The notes beneath the pieces are model-generated. The model had not been told where the DNA came from and did not search any database. It saw nothing but the letters and a program-made list of their open reading frames with translations. A program made the position numbers and the translations under genes. From Dipteris shenzhenensis (Eukaryota > Polypodiophyta > Polypodiopsida > Gleicheniales), in the NCBI GenBank assembly GCA_047967505.1, contig CM106539.1: a stretch of 64,000 nucleotides of DNA. One strand, 5' to 3'. This document shows, one piece after another, positions 52,595 through 64,000 of the stretch. Positions within the stretch are counted from its first letter, which is position 1; every line of letters begins with the position of its first letter.

Positions 52595-54570
52595 GGAAAA
52601 GTTTGCGAATCATGTGTAGATACTCCTCAGCAAAATGCAAGAGCTGAGAGGAAGAACGGTACTTTAATAGACAGTGCTAGATCAATGTTCAATGAGAATC
52701 ATCTTCAATCAATATTGGGTAGAAGAAATTGACACTGAAAACTACTTGCTTAGTCTTCCGACCGAACCGATTTAGGGTATGACACCTTATGAAACAGTCA
52801 CTGGATATAAGCCATGCATTGGGCATCTCCGCATATTTTGTTGCATAGCATATGCCGATATACATGAATATCATCACAGAAAGCTGGATGTGAAGTCACG
52901 TAAATGCATCATGGTTGGCTATAGTGAAGAGAGCAAAGCATACAAGTTGTATGATCCCATCAATCCCAAAAGGTCATCATCTCCAGAGATGTAATATTTG
53001 ATGAACAATCAGAATGGAAAACATCAAATCCTTAGGAGATAAACACACCCATTACCCATTCAACTTTAGAAAAGGTTGATGAAGAAAAGCAAGAATTGCC
53101 AGAGACACCCCGAGAAGAGCAACAACTCCAATGGTCTACTAGGGAATGCAGACCACCAACAAGATTGACATATGCTCAGAAATGAAAGACACAGTTGACA
53201 AGCCAGAATGGCAAACTGCTATGAATGAAGAAATGGAAGCTTTGTATAAAAACAATAATTGGGAATTATGTGACCTTCCACCAAGAACGAAGGCCATAGC
53301 AAAACAAATGGGAACTTTTCAAAGTGAAGTACAATCCAGATAAAAGCTAGACTAGTTGCAAAAGGTTTCGCACATCAATATGGTAAGGACTATGATGAGA
53401 CTTATACTCCAGTAGCAAACATGGATTCCATAAGATTTTTGATATACTAGTGACACTCAATAGATGGAATGTGTATCAGCTAGATGTCAAGAATTGTTTT
53501 CTCAATGGTTACTTTGACAAGGAAGTCTACATGAAACAACCAGCCGATTATGTTGAACCAAGGAAAGAGCATCAGGTTTGCCATCTCAAAAAAAGGTTGT
53601 ACGACTTAAAGCAAGCACCCAAAAGTTGGTATATCAAAATTGACAAGTATTTGTGACCACAAGTTATGATAGCTTCATCATCAAGCTAAAGAAAGACTTA
53701 TTTGCAAAGTTTGGACTTGAAAGATCTTGGCCTTATGCACTATTGTTTTGGAGTTGAGTTCTGGAGAGACTTAGAAAGCACCTTCATGAGTCAACTAAAA
53801 TATGTTGACAATCTCCTGAAGAAGTTTCATATGGCAGATTGCAAGATTGCAACCACTCCCATGGAATAGATTTTGAAACTTACACAAGATTTATCGACAA
53901 CTCATCGGATCTCTTATATATCTGACTATCACGAGGCTAGATATTTGTTATGTAGTTAGTTCACTTGCAAGGTTTATGGAAAATCCAAAACAGTCTCACT
54001 GGAATGCAGCCAAAAGGGGCTTGGGCTTGAGATACATCAGAAGTACAAGACAGTTTGGAATAGAATACAAAGGAAGTCATCCAAGGTTGCATGGATATTA
54101 TGACAGTGACTATGCAGGTTATCATGAGACCAGGATATCCACACAAGGATATGTATTTTTCCTTGGTAAAGGTTCTATATCATGGTTGTTAAACAAGCAA
54201 CCAACTATTTCGTTGTCTTCAACAAAAGCAAAATATAGAGCACTCACAACAGATGCATGTGAGGCTATATGGCTTAGAAGACTAGTGTCAGAAACAGATT
54301 ACTTTGACTCATCAAAGCCAATGACAATATACTGTGATAATCAATCGGCTCAAGCATTGGCCAATGACAATATACTGTGATAATCAATCGGCTCAAGCGT
54401 TGACCAAGAATCCAATATACCACTCCAAGACAAAGCACATTGATGTTAGAGAGCACTTCATCAGACAAAGAGCTTTTTGAAAAGCATCGACAAGATCTTT
54501 GTTTGAAGCAGAGGAAAGACTTTCCCATTAAAGGGGTGTGATGGAATGTAATTCTCAATCCTTCTTTGAT
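52595..54570 (+). pseudogene. pol: Copia-D integrase tail, reverse transcriptase and RNase H (decayed)
   Basis: The integrase remnant has PQQNARAERKNGT and MFNENHLQS, then YETVTGYKPCIGHLRIF and CIMVGYSEESKAYKLYDP. Reverse transcriptase fragments show MNEEMEALYKNNNWEL, VYQLDVKNCFLNGYFDKEVY and LYDLKQAPKSWY. RNase H (53976-54380) has YYDSDYAGY, SLSSTKAKYRAL and IYCDNQSAQALA. A 43-bp tandem duplication at 54318-54403 repeats the last motif and shifts the frame. The YVDD box is lost. Confidence 0.88.
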
Positions 54571-54629
54571 TCCTCAGAATCATCATCTTGAGGGAAGGCC
54601 TACTTCATGATGTTGATCCTACGGGAAGG

Positions 54630-54858
54630 TGTTGAGAACCATCTCAACATCATGTGTTTGATATTGTCCATAGCACTAACACATAGAGTGCTATAAAGGA
54701 AAGGGTTAGAAACCCTCACTCTAACCCTAAATGGGTTTGTATATATTCATCATTTTCAACTAAATCTAGTGTATAGTTAGTCATTTGTGGTGTGCTCTAT
54801 AGCTATGACCTCTCTCCTCATCTCCACTCTTCTTCTCTCCTCTCTCCATATTTGTTCA
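54630..54858 (+). repeat. 3' LTR of Copia-D (LTR copy D, 229 bp)
   Basis: It follows the purine tract ACGGGAAGG, starts TGTTGAGAACCATC and ends CATATTTGTTCA. TATATA is at 54740-54745, nine bases after CTAACCCTAA (54721-54730). It is nearly identical to the inverted copy C. Confidence 0.9.
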
Positions 54859-57640
54859 TAAGGATCGATGATGTCCAATGCTGTTGCAAATTTTGTTGTG
54901 TTGGCATCCTCTCTTGCCATTTAGTGACTGGGTCTTGACATAGGTCCCATATATTATTCAACATCGATGCAGCCTCAATCACATGACTACCAATAAGCTT
55001 CTTGAGGTCCCACAAATGGTTAGCATAATAGGAAGGAATCTTGAGCATTGAAGGCTTGCATAGATTTGACAAATTCGAGTAATGATCAACTTGCGCTCCA
55101 TCTTGAAATTGTTGTGTTGATGTTGGATACACTCTTTGACAAAATGGTTGAACACCTTGATTGCTCATTCATATACCTATATTACTAGCTGTACTGGCTC
55201 GATAACACTTTAATGCATATAGTCAGGAGGAGCAGTAAATGCCATTTCTTCCATCTTCTCCCTAACATATAGGCATCTCCTCGTGACCTAAAACTTGGCG
55301 CAAAACTTTGGTAGATGGGATGGCTACAGGGAAATCCTATGTGGGCAAAATGGGCTTGGCTTCCAAAAGGTGCTCGGTCTACACACCCACTTCACAAGTG
55401 TCCAAAAAAATTTTGACCCATATTGTGGCATCATCAAAAGTGGCAGCATCCCCAAAATCATGGTACATTTGTGTGGCTATCTCCTTGCACTCGGCTCGGG
55501 CTTCTAGATTGAGCGTTAGAAGTGCTTGGGCTGTGATGCCTTCTGCTACCTTCATCTATCAGCCACCTCTTCCTTTGATTGTTCTTTGCTCTAAGGCACC
55601 CACCTGGCTATCTCGCCTGACAGTCCATGTACACCAGCCTAACCATTGGATCTGTCATGGTCCGATGGTGGCTGTCAGTGAGGTAGCTTGTTGGGGTGTT
55701 TATCGAGAGCCTGGAGGAGACATACTAGTTTCTAAAGTTGGACATACTAATACAGATTAGCTTAGTTCCTTGTTCTTAGTAGTAGCACAGCAGCCTATCA
55801 TAGCCAAGAATTGAAGGACCCTAATGTGGGTTTGAGTTGCTTGGTGCTATTGGGTTTTGGTGGCCTTTTGTTGCATGCACTGCGATGCATGTTGTAACTA
55901 CATGTTCTTCCCCACAAGAGACACCACCGCACTACTGGATTTGGTAATGAGTTCTTTCAATTGGTCCACTTCACATTGTAGGTTACCAAATTCCATCTTG
56001 AGCTTGGCGTGGGCATGCTGCAGTTGGGAATAGTTCTGGACCACCTCACTGAATACAATGTTTCTATCATCCAATTGCTCCTAGAGGGACTTGCACTCCA
56101 CTTTCAAGTTAAGGCTCACTATCTACTCCTCCAAGAACCTGGTCATCTCCTCCTGGTACTGCATCTGAAGGAAAAAATTTATTCAAGTACCTGAGGAGGG
56201 AGCCAGTGGTTCACCAAAAAATCTAAGGCATGAGCTGCATGCACCATATTCTCCCTGAGAACTTGCCACTAGCTCTCAGTGGCAACCCAAGCCTGATGAT
56301 TGTTTTCAGTCAACATCGGATCTAAGGGGAATGGCTTGGCATGGGGCAGACTCTATAGAGGAAAGGGAGGTGAAGGCAAGGGAGGCGAAGGAAAAGTGAT
56401 GGTGGTCGAGGTGGTACCACCCCTCTCTTGCTTAACTTTCTATGAAAGCTCGACATCACCCTTGTCTGCTTTGGCTTCCCTCTGCACCTTTGCTATGGCT
56501 TCTTCTTCTCAATGCTGCTACACGGGAGTTCCACTGCCTTTTGCCCCCTTATCATATTCTTGCTCCATATTCATAGAGGTGCCCTTCTAGATGTTCTTTG
56601 GAGGTTCTCTAGAGGTGCCCTTCTTGCTCCACATTCTTGAAGGTTCCCTTCTACTTGCTCTCTAGATTTCCTTCCTTTGTCTCCTCGAATGTGTCCTTGT
56701 CATTGTGCCCCTCTAGGTTGTCTTGGTTATGTTGCTCGGAGGTGCATTTATTGTTGTTCCCCTCCAGTGTTTTGTTTTGTGCCTCTTTGGCCCTTATCTT
56801 GCTCTTTATTCTCTTGCTCGGCACCTTTTTCCTATGCCTGCTATTCCTGTGTCTCCTTTTTCTATGCCTTTTGCTTGGCACCTTTGTTTTGCTCCCTGTC
56901 TTCCTTGTTGCTCAGTTCCTGCTAGTCATCCTGTCCTTGTTCCTCCTCCTTGCTACCCTATTCACCCCCTTCCAAGTATTCATCATTTTTTACCCCTCAT
57001 GGACCAACTCCACCTAATAGAGGAAGGGCATTGGGCCATTGTGCCCGTCCAATCACAACAATGTTGCAGCATGCAAAGGTGCAGGCCGATCTTGCAATGC
57101 GTTTGCCCCTTGTGCACCGTGCTTAACTGGGATTCCACCACTGTAATGATCCATGCCACATATTGCTATGGGATGTAACCAATGCTCTTCTTCAACCCAA
57201 TAAACTTGGACAAGAACCTGCATGTTGTCCTTAGGCTCTCATCGGTTGCTTTGCTAATAAGATAGCCCTATGAAGAGGAATGGCTATTATCCTCAAAATA
57301 CACATTAGATCGTGTAACATTAGCAAGCTTTCTAGGGTTAGAGTTGAGCTTGAAGGCCTTCTGTAACAACTTTGAGTTGTTCCAGACATGGGTGGAGTTG
57401 ATGATGAGGCTGTGGTCCTCCTCATCGTAGGAGTCCAAGATTTCTTTTGCTAGCTATTTGTCCCAAAAATATTTCCATGGAAGACTTGCAAACTTCAATA
57501 GATGGTTGTCCTGCAAGATTCCTATGAGAACATCGTTGTCAAAATTCTCAATAGGGTGTGGAGGCAACACACGAGAAGTTCTTCTTTGCCGCTGACGAGG
57601 AGCATGTTCTCTCCTCTCCTCCATGATCATGACGATGATG
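54859..57640 (-). pseudogene. Coiled-coil-rich downstream frame of Gypsy-D, function unknown
   Basis: The frame starts near 57624 with MEERREHAPRQRQRRTSR, a basic N-terminus. A folded-looking part follows (LLKFASLPWKYFWDK, LRTTCRFLSKFIGLK). Next is a charged low-complexity part at 56600-56880 (KTLEGNNNKCTSEQHNQ, NLEGHNDKDTFEET repeats), then a coiled coil near 55950-56160 (SQLQHAHAKLKMEFGNLQ, VDQLKELITKSS) and a C-terminal part (54870-55168). It lies on the same strand directly after Gypsy-D integrase. FLSKFIGLK pairs with FLSTILGIK of the Gypsy-A downstream frame. It is interrupted by many stops and cut by Copia-D at 54858. Confidence 0.6.
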
Positions 57641-57871
57641 TAGGAACTGAGCAAAGAAGAAGATGATGGATGAGAAGGTTGGACAGCGTAGAAAATAAGC
57701 TAGTGCAATGAAAATAGTGAGAGTAGGGATGACGAAGGAAAGTTTGAAGCTGTTGTAGATGATGACAAAGAGGTAAGATAAGTAGAAGACTGAGGATGCA
57801 AATGAATATGATAACTAGAGTCCCTAGCTCAATGTAGCCGAAAAAAATCTACAACTGGACATCCCGTGAGA

Positions 57872-59150
57872 TCAATGGGCTGCATGAGTCTCCCTTTCTT
57901 TAGCATGATGATTCTGCATTAATGTGCCCACAACGTTAAGACTGCCACATGGGAGCATATGATGCATCTCTTCTACTATCATTAAATAGCTAAGTCGCAC
58001 TCTAATTTTCACAAAATTCACCAAGGCATTGTCAATCAAGTGGTCCGCATTCGAGTCTTGTCTGTCCAAGGGATTTGGTGCTCCATTATACAACTTGTAG
58101 AACACCTTGTCTTGCAAGTCTTCCACTTGAACTGTCCCATTGGGAAATACTTCAGATAACTGCTGGTAGGGACCATTGCATCCCAATTTGATTTTTTTTT
58201 TTGAGAGGCCCCAACTTATCATTGTAGAGTAACATGATCATACCCTTCTTCAAATGCTTAGGCACAATGTGCCTACCATGCCATGTGTTTCTTCAACATT
58301 GTATCACCAATTGTGACCAAGCTACTTGGAGGCATAACTCATCCAAGTGGCTTAGTTGATGTAATCGCCCCTTGATTGCTTCTTACTCATCCAAGTGATG
58401 CTCAGTAGCAATTCAAAGATTGGGAACTATAAATTCTAAGGGAGCAATTGCTTCCAATCCAAAGTCCATATAAAAGGGTTTAAAGTTGGAACTTGGTAGT
58501 GATGAGGTAGTGACCTTGTAAGCAGTCTGATAGGCCCATAGAGCAAGATGAAGTTTAGTATCCCATTCATCCTTAGCTGATTGCACTGTCTTGGTGAGGA
58601 TGATATTAAGTGTCTTGTTTGTTGACTCAGCTTCACCATTCCCACGAGGATAATAAGTAGTGGAGACTGTATGCATGATTTTTGAATTCCTTCTTAAGAG
58701 AGTGTACCTCATCATTAAGCAAATGTGTACCTTGGTCCACTGACAAGCTACAAAGGGCATCCATATCTATAGATGATATTCTCAAAAATGAACTTACAAG
58801 TACTCTAACCTGAGTTGTCTGGAAGTGCCTTAGCTTCTATCCATTTAGTAGCATAGTCAATAGCTACAATGATGTATTTATTCTATGTAAACCTGGCTGG
58901 TTTGAAAGGACCAACAAAGTACAAACCCCATCACTAAAATGCCTCCCATGGACGAGTGGGTTGCAAGAGCATAGATTGATTAGGCATTGACAGACACCAT
59001 AGTGCACACACTTAGTCTGAGCATCTTTGAATAAGGTCTCCCACCACAAGCCTGCTTGGTTGCAAAATTTTCTTGGTGGTTATCTCCCCTTGAAAATCTC
59101 CTCTTAATGGACCCAAGTGAGCTTCATGCAACACAACGGCTTGCTCGTGT
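57872..59150 (-). pseudogene. int: Gypsy-D integrase (decayed)
   Basis: The N-terminal zinc-binding part around 59000-59150 has HEAHLGPLRGDFQGEITTKK and KDAQTKCVHYGVCQ. The core has IIVAIDYATKWIEAKALP (58800-58870), YYPRGNGEAESTNKTL with the catalytic glutamate kept, and WDTKLHLALWAYQTAYK. The tail has FPNGTVQVEDLQ (57872-58222), the position of the usual Gypsy post-integrase segment. The middle aspartate region is out of frame. Confidence 0.85.
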
Positions 59151-60540
59151 GGAAAAACCCATCTGCACACTAGCGATACAGTTGTCCACCACTCAAGATG
59201 TACTTACGAGCCTTTAAGGCCAGTTGTCTGTGCTTGTCTATTGTATTAGGAAGCGTGCCCTTGAAAAATAATCCATCAACTCGACATAATCATTCTCACA
59301 TTAGTCAACTGCAAAGAGTTTAGATTTTAGCATTTTAATAGTGACTCCTTGTGTATCCTCGAGTGCAGGTAACCTAGACAAATAGTCAGCTCCTACATGG
59401 CTCTTTCCAGGCTTATGAATGACCTTAAAGTTGAACTCTTGAAAAAGAAGCATCTAGCAAGACGTCCTTGAGTGATAGTCTTGTTGATAAGATAAAGCAA
59501 GGCTTGATGGTCCACATAGAACACAAAAGGATTACCAAATAAAGTCTTTGTTTTTGCACACTAAAGATCAATTCCCAAATCTTCGTGCTTGGTGGTACTA
59601 TAAATGGACTTGGTAGGTGTCAACAATCGACTGGCAAAATATTCTAGATAGTCGAATCAACCATCCAGCTGCCCCAAAATAATACCAAGGCATAACTAGA
59701 AGCATTTACATGCACATGGAAGATAAAATCCCACCTTGGTTGCCTTAGAACTCAGCATTCCACTCAAACTTGGTATCTTTCTTTGTCAATTCCTACAAAT
59801 GAGCTACAATCTTGGCAAAGTCTTTTCTAAACCATCAATAGAAGCTGATAAAACCCACAAAAAAATGCGATTGAGTTAGATTCTAAGGCTCAAGAATCTG
59901 TTGTATAGCTTTGATCTTACCTAGCTCGGTTCATATGCCATCTTGAGAAATGACATGATCGAGTAGTATCCCAACTTGGACACAGAATCGACTCTTAGCT
60001 AGGTCCAATGAGATACGCGCTTGTCTATATCTCAAAAATACCTTTCCTAGGTAATTAAGATTATCTTTATCCAAATAATAAACACAAAAACCATCTAAGT
60101 AAATGGCAATGAACTCGGTGAGATAGTATCAAAAATTTTCTACCATAAACTTCTGAAAGGTTTATGGAGCATTTCTCAATCCAAAAGGCATAACTCGGGT
60201 TGCATACGCACCCCATTATGTGATGAAATTAGTCTTATATTGATCTTTTGGAGCCGCAGTGATTTGATTAAAACCACTGTAACCATCCATAAATGAGTAC
60301 ACCTCATGTCCTACAACTTGATCCAAGATTCCATAAGTGAAAGCTATCGAAAAACGGATTAAAAACTGTCTTGGCATTTAATTTTTGATAGTACACACAA
60401 ACTTGGAGTTTTCCATTCTTCTTAGGCACAACCACAATAGGAAATAGCCAAACACTACAGTTGATGGCATATATAAACCTAGCAAGCAAGCATTGATCCA
60501 ACTAGGCTTTTGGCATAGTTAGGATTCAAAATGTACCTCT
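59151..60540 (-). pseudogene. pol: Gypsy-D reverse transcriptase and RNase H (decayed)
   Basis: Reverse transcriptase starts with FPIVVVPKKNGKLQVCVYYQ (60304-60501), the usual CVDYRKLN being CVYYQKLN. RNase H ends with FVFYVDHQALLYLINKTI and GRLARC (around 59450-59540). Between them the polymerase palm can be followed only in short pieces. Confidence 0.78.
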
Positions 60541-60999
60541 GTTATCGAATTTGCTTTGCCTTTGGTACCAAAGGGATCTTGTGTTGACACAACTCACGAG
60601 GGACTCCTTGTAGGGCTATGTAACTCCAGACAAAAACATCCTTGTGCCCAACAAATAAATCTCAAGTAAATCCAAGTTTCTTGGAAGAAAGATTGACACT
60701 TACCACTACCATGGCAATGTTGTCTTACGTTCCAAGATTTAGTTCTTATGTTGGCTCTGGCACTAACTATTCAGTACCAAGTCTAGTAATATTCACTGTA
60801 TCTCAGCTATCTCTCGTTCCCCTTCAATATCCTCAGTGAAGTTACTTGGAAAGAGATCTTTTTGCTTAACAATATGCTCACCCTTCAAGTTCTGTTTGAT
60901 GTCTACAGCCACTTGGAAAATTTCAATCTCATCCATAGGTAGGATTTGTAACTCCATTAATGGTGACTCAACATCCTAAGGAAAAGGATCCATGACCTC

Positions 61000-61355
61000 C
61001 AAATTCTTTGGTCAACAGCAAGTCAAAACGTTTCGAGGGTTTGTCGCGGTATGCACACATCTTGGCTATCTGCCTTGATGATCATCTCTTTTGAACCCTA
61101 GTCATGGAGTACTTTTGCAGTCTTCAGCCCAAGGTCGTCCCAATAAAATTGGATAGACATGCTGCTCCATGGTTAATCGCAATGAATCTCTTTGTATAAT
61201 CGATGCCGCCTATAGAAATGACAACATCCTATAACATACCTTTGGGGTCAACTAGTCCTTGATCGGCCATGCATACTCGAAAAGGTGATGGCTTGTATGA
61301 CTTAAACTTCAATCTCTAAGAAATCTCTTCAAAAATGATGTTCGCTCCAGAACCA
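61000..61355 (-). pseudogene. Gypsy-D protease, interrupted by Gypsy-E
   Basis: The minus strand reads GSGANIIFEEIS, SPFRVCMADQG and YPILLGRPWAED in two frames, matching the retropepsin order active site, flap and LLGRPW end. The active-site aspartate codon is replaced at the junction, where the sequence changes to the TG of a forward LTR at 61356. Confidence 0.75.
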
Positions 61356-61799
61356 TGTTAACCCCAGGTTAGACTAACCTAGGTCATCAAGCATCGACCT
61401 CAGTTTGGGCAAGAAGTGGAGGAGGCGGTTGAGCACGTGTTTTGTAGTAAGACATGCAGTTGATTTCGGCAAACCAACCTATCGGCAAGTAGCGGGGTGG
61501 GTGCACCAAGAACACACTTAATTAGAAGGCGGCTTTTAAGGTAAAAAGGTTGTAACAGGCGAGGTAGACAACAAGCGATAGAGCAGTGTGCCGAGTTCTC
61601 TTCTTCCAACCTAAGTTGATAGGTTAGGAGTGTTCATTGAAAACCGAGGCGGCCTGGTTGTATAAATCAATGAATGAGCAATTGACTATCTCCTTGGTTT
61701 TCACCAGTTGTAATTTTCCAATAATTGTTAAGTGTGGGTTTTGACTCACATGGTTCTTTCTCGTTAGCTAGCCCCAACCTTCAAGTGCTAATTGTTGGC

Positions 61800-62520
61800 A
61801 CCTATTATGCACTCAAGCACCTCTATCTTAGAATTGCAAGAGCGAGCATTTTCACCGAGCACTGAACTGGGTTGGGAATGAAACCGAGCATTTTTGAGTT
61901 AGCAAGCTAAGTGAACAGAATGGTCAACATTTTGGCAATCCTGTTGGGGATAGGTCAAGTGAATTGTGAGTTGACAAGCTACCAAGGTAGGAAATTTAGA
62001 GAACTAAGTCCGTAAGCTTAGTGTTAGTGGGAAAAATGAGAGAGTTCATGATAAATCGTGACAAAGCACAACAATTGTTGGGAATCATGGGTTACTATAG
62101 GAAAACATTGGAAAAGAGTAGGGAGGCAATAATCGCAATAACATTTCGTAATGCAATAGCTTCAAAGCTTTTGGAAACATTAAAAAAGAGTCACTCAGTT
62201 ACAGAGGGTAAACCCAGGTTAAGATCAGGTTGTTGAGGTCAAAGGATGCCTATGCCTTGCTCTAGCAGTTGGGATGCACAGTTTGCTAGTTTGATGCAGT
62301 GTGTGCCTAGTGTGGGCCAGTGAACAGTGATAGCCAATGGGATCAGTCTAGGGTGCGCCTTGGTTGTAATTTTGCTATTACTTTTCACTAATGAAGAATA
62401 AAGAAATACCGCAAGGGGCACCAAGTGTTTGGGGCCAATCGGTGTCACTATGTGATCATTGAGCAGGGGCATTTATTCAAGTGACTTCAAGTGAGTGGCA
62501 TCAATTGATCGAGTGCTTGA
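61800..62520. other. Leader region of Gypsy-E, no supported gene
   Basis: No clear open frame. A second GTAAACCCAGGTTAAGATCAGG near 62206 faintly resembles the LTR start at 61356. Confidence 0.4.
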
Positions 62521-62529
62521 AGACCGGGG

Positions 62530-64000
62530 TGTGGAATGCAGAAGGTATTGTGATTACTCTTTATTGCTTTTTTATTTAAGCAATGGATGACACATGATCA
62601 GAGAGAAGAAGAAGAAGATACACGGCTAGATGTGAAGAATATCTAAACTAGAGGTAGTGGCTACATCCAACTATGCGAGGTAGAGCAATCTTGGAACCAT
62701 AGTTCAATGCCCAAAGGAGGCTAGTAGGGGCAACTTTCCAACAATAGTGACAAGCACGAGAAGAGAGACTTGGCTACACTACTTCAGGGGTGGAATTCGA
62801 CTACTATGTAGAGCCAGAAGGTCAAAAAAATGGTGTTGGGCCGAGACATCCCAGAAGATTGGTGGGTGAAGGCCCATTGTGGCAAGTGGAACCCGATCAC
62901 TCATCTATGGAGAGTTTGGATTTTGAATGGATGGCCATCTCCTCGATCAAAGAATAGATGAACGCGAAGACCGACTCAGAGAGCGATGAGAACGTCTTCA
63001 TCGTTACTCGACTATTGTACCTAAAAGAGTACTTCTAGAAAGGTATGAAGCCAAAAGATTGGCTATGGCAAATAGACCAAGAATCCATCATCATGAAGAA
63101 AGGTGTGCTTCTGATGGAGTGAGATGCCACCACATATCCAAGGTCAATGAAGAGGAATTAAGGTAGTTTTCCTCTCACAACATACAGAGAACCTACTCGG
63201 CTGATAGGTATACGGCCAGTTGTACGCTTGAGGCTTGAAGATAGTACCAACCAAGTTACGATGACCTCACAATCAGGTAGGTGATGGGTGGGGAGCAAGC
63301 CACTCAATTCTTTCGAGTGGTAGACCTACCTATTCGGATTTTGGGGTGGAGAATCCCAACTCTAGCTCCAATATCAAGGTTCAGTTCCAATATTTAAAGG
63401 CACAAATGATGAAGACGCTTATAGTCACTTGTAGAGTTTCCTGCGTGTCTTCCATATCAATGGTGCAACCATAGATGAAGAATATACAGACTATTTTCGA
63501 TGTACCTTAATCAAGAACTCTCAAAGGTTGTTCAATCAGTTTCCAATTGAGTATTTCCCCAATTGGTATGCCATATCATGAAGAATCCTCCTCTTCATAG
63601 TGTTGACTTCCTCTACACTAGACATCATTGATTCCATATCATTATCCTCCATGTTGCACACCATAACAAAAAAGGCATCTCACTTTCTATTGTAGGTTCA
63701 TCAAGGAATTTGCTAAGATTACATCACCCTTGTATGAATTGACAAAAAGGATACTAAGTTTGAGTGGAATGCTAAGTTGACTATAGTTTTCAATGATATG
63801 AAAAACTGAGCAATGGCTCCTCCAATTCTCAAACAACCAAGATGGGATGTCATTTTTCATATGCATGTGGATGCCTCTAGTTATGCATTGGGTATTATTT
63901 TAGTGCAACCAAATGGTCGGTTGGACTATCTAGTATATTATGCTAGCAGGTTGCTTACACCTATAGAGTTAAATTATAGCACCACCAAGTGAGAAGCTCT
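62530..64000 (+). pseudogene. pol: Gypsy-E gag joined to reverse transcriptase thumb and RNase H
   Basis: The gag remnant has VPIFKGTNDEDAYSHL, FLRVFHINGATIDEEY and FNQFPIEYFPNWY (63380-63580). After about 100 bp the sequence becomes reverse transcriptase thumb (FIKEFAKITSPLYELTK, KFEWNAK; 63690-63780) and RNase H (VDASSYALGIILVQPNG, YYASRLLTPIELNYS). The rest of gag, the protease and most of the polymerase are deleted. Integrase would lie beyond the window. Confidence 0.8.

Larger units (their letters stand above)
51286..54858 (+). mobile_element. Ty1/copia retrotransposon (Copia-D), decayed, 5' LTR missing
   Basis: The plus strand carries a gag start (ATG at 51286), gag tail, protease, pre-integrase, MITE insertion, integrase tail, reverse transcriptase, RNase H and a 3' LTR (54630-54858). 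Deletions removed most of gag, the N-terminal integrase core and most of the reverse transcriptase palm. Its LTR belongs to the same family as copies A-C, which are therefore 5' ends of related elements. Confidence 0.88.
57872..61355 (-). mobile_element. Gypsy-type retrotransposon remnant (Gypsy-D), Athila/Tat-like
   Basis: Minus-strand order is protease (61000-61355), reverse transcriptase, RNase H (about 59400-59900), integrase (58413-59150) and integrase tail (57872-58222). The protease end reads YPILLGRPW, common in Athila/Tat-type elements, and an extra frame follows pol. The gag side is missing because a forward element (Gypsy-E) begins at 61356 inside the protease. Confidence 0.85.
61356..64000 (+). 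mobile_element. Forward Gypsy-type element (Gypsy-E), runs off the window
   Basis: The left end TGTTAACCCCAGG at 61356 cuts the Gypsy-D protease and looks like an LTR start. The LTR family is also represented at 46480-47150. The 3' end of this LTR and the primer site were not resolved (somewhere near 61790). A gag remnant and then reverse transcriptase/RNase H on the same strand follow to the window edge. Confidence 0.65.

Overview
The window looks like nuclear DNA of a land plant with a large, repeat-saturated genome. The evidence is plant-type Ty1/copia and Gypsy polyproteins, initiator-Met-tRNA primer binding sites, a plant-style LINE, hAT transposons, telobox-like motifs in LTR promoters, microsatellites and an intron-bearing kinase-like pseudogene. 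The species cannot be named from the sequence. I found no convincing intact host gene, no prokaryotic gene organisation and no CRISPR array. Nearly every coding tract is a decayed mobile element with frameshifts and stops.

Layout. 1-7,662: two minus-strand Copia elements, Copia-B nested in the gag of Copia-A. 7,663-9,348: a hAT-type MITE, a CT microsatellite and a coiled-coil fragment beside a 27-bp minisatellite. 9,354-10,984: Copia-C, a forward element with a perfect 5-bp target duplication but lacking everything from most of its 5' LTR into reverse transcriptase. 10,990-12,465: a LINE fragment. 12,480-16,409: Gypsy-A pol followed on the same strand by a coiled-coil-rich extra reading frame. 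16,410-19,480: a decayed hAT transposase gene whose terminus matches the two MITEs. 19,880-22,530: a protein-kinase-like pseudogene, with 267-bp tandem repeats in its apparent intron. 22,531-29,900: gene-poor DNA with a 38-bp palindrome and several tandem repeats.

29,900-34,290 is a mosaic of abutting fragments (an unknown coding tract, Gypsy gag, a basic coiled-coil tract, Copia pieces on opposite strands). 34,290-38,000: Gypsy-B. 38,400-39,600: an additional-type RNase H, a CCHC zinc knuckle and unrecognised coding-like sequence. 39,720-40,290: a CpG-rich block carrying Pol III box-like motifs. 41,260-46,102: three LTR+primer-site+leader pieces of one Copia family. Two arrays of a minisatellite of about 22 bp, in opposite orientation, lie at 44,330-44,990 and 48,945-49,640, with LTR-like sequence and Gypsy-C pol between them.

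51,286-54,858: Copia-D, which carries the fourth LTR of that family and contains the second MITE. 54,859-61,355: Gypsy-D pol and its own coiled-coil-rich downstream frame. 61,356-64,000: the start of a forward Gypsy-E inserted into the Gypsy-D protease.

The most interesting points are the hAT/MITE set with a readable empty site, the inverted minisatellite arrays, the downstream coiled-coil frame shared by two Gypsy remnants, teloboxes next to the TATA box in one LTR family, and the kinase pseudogene. All calls come from reading the sequence. No database search or alignment program was run.
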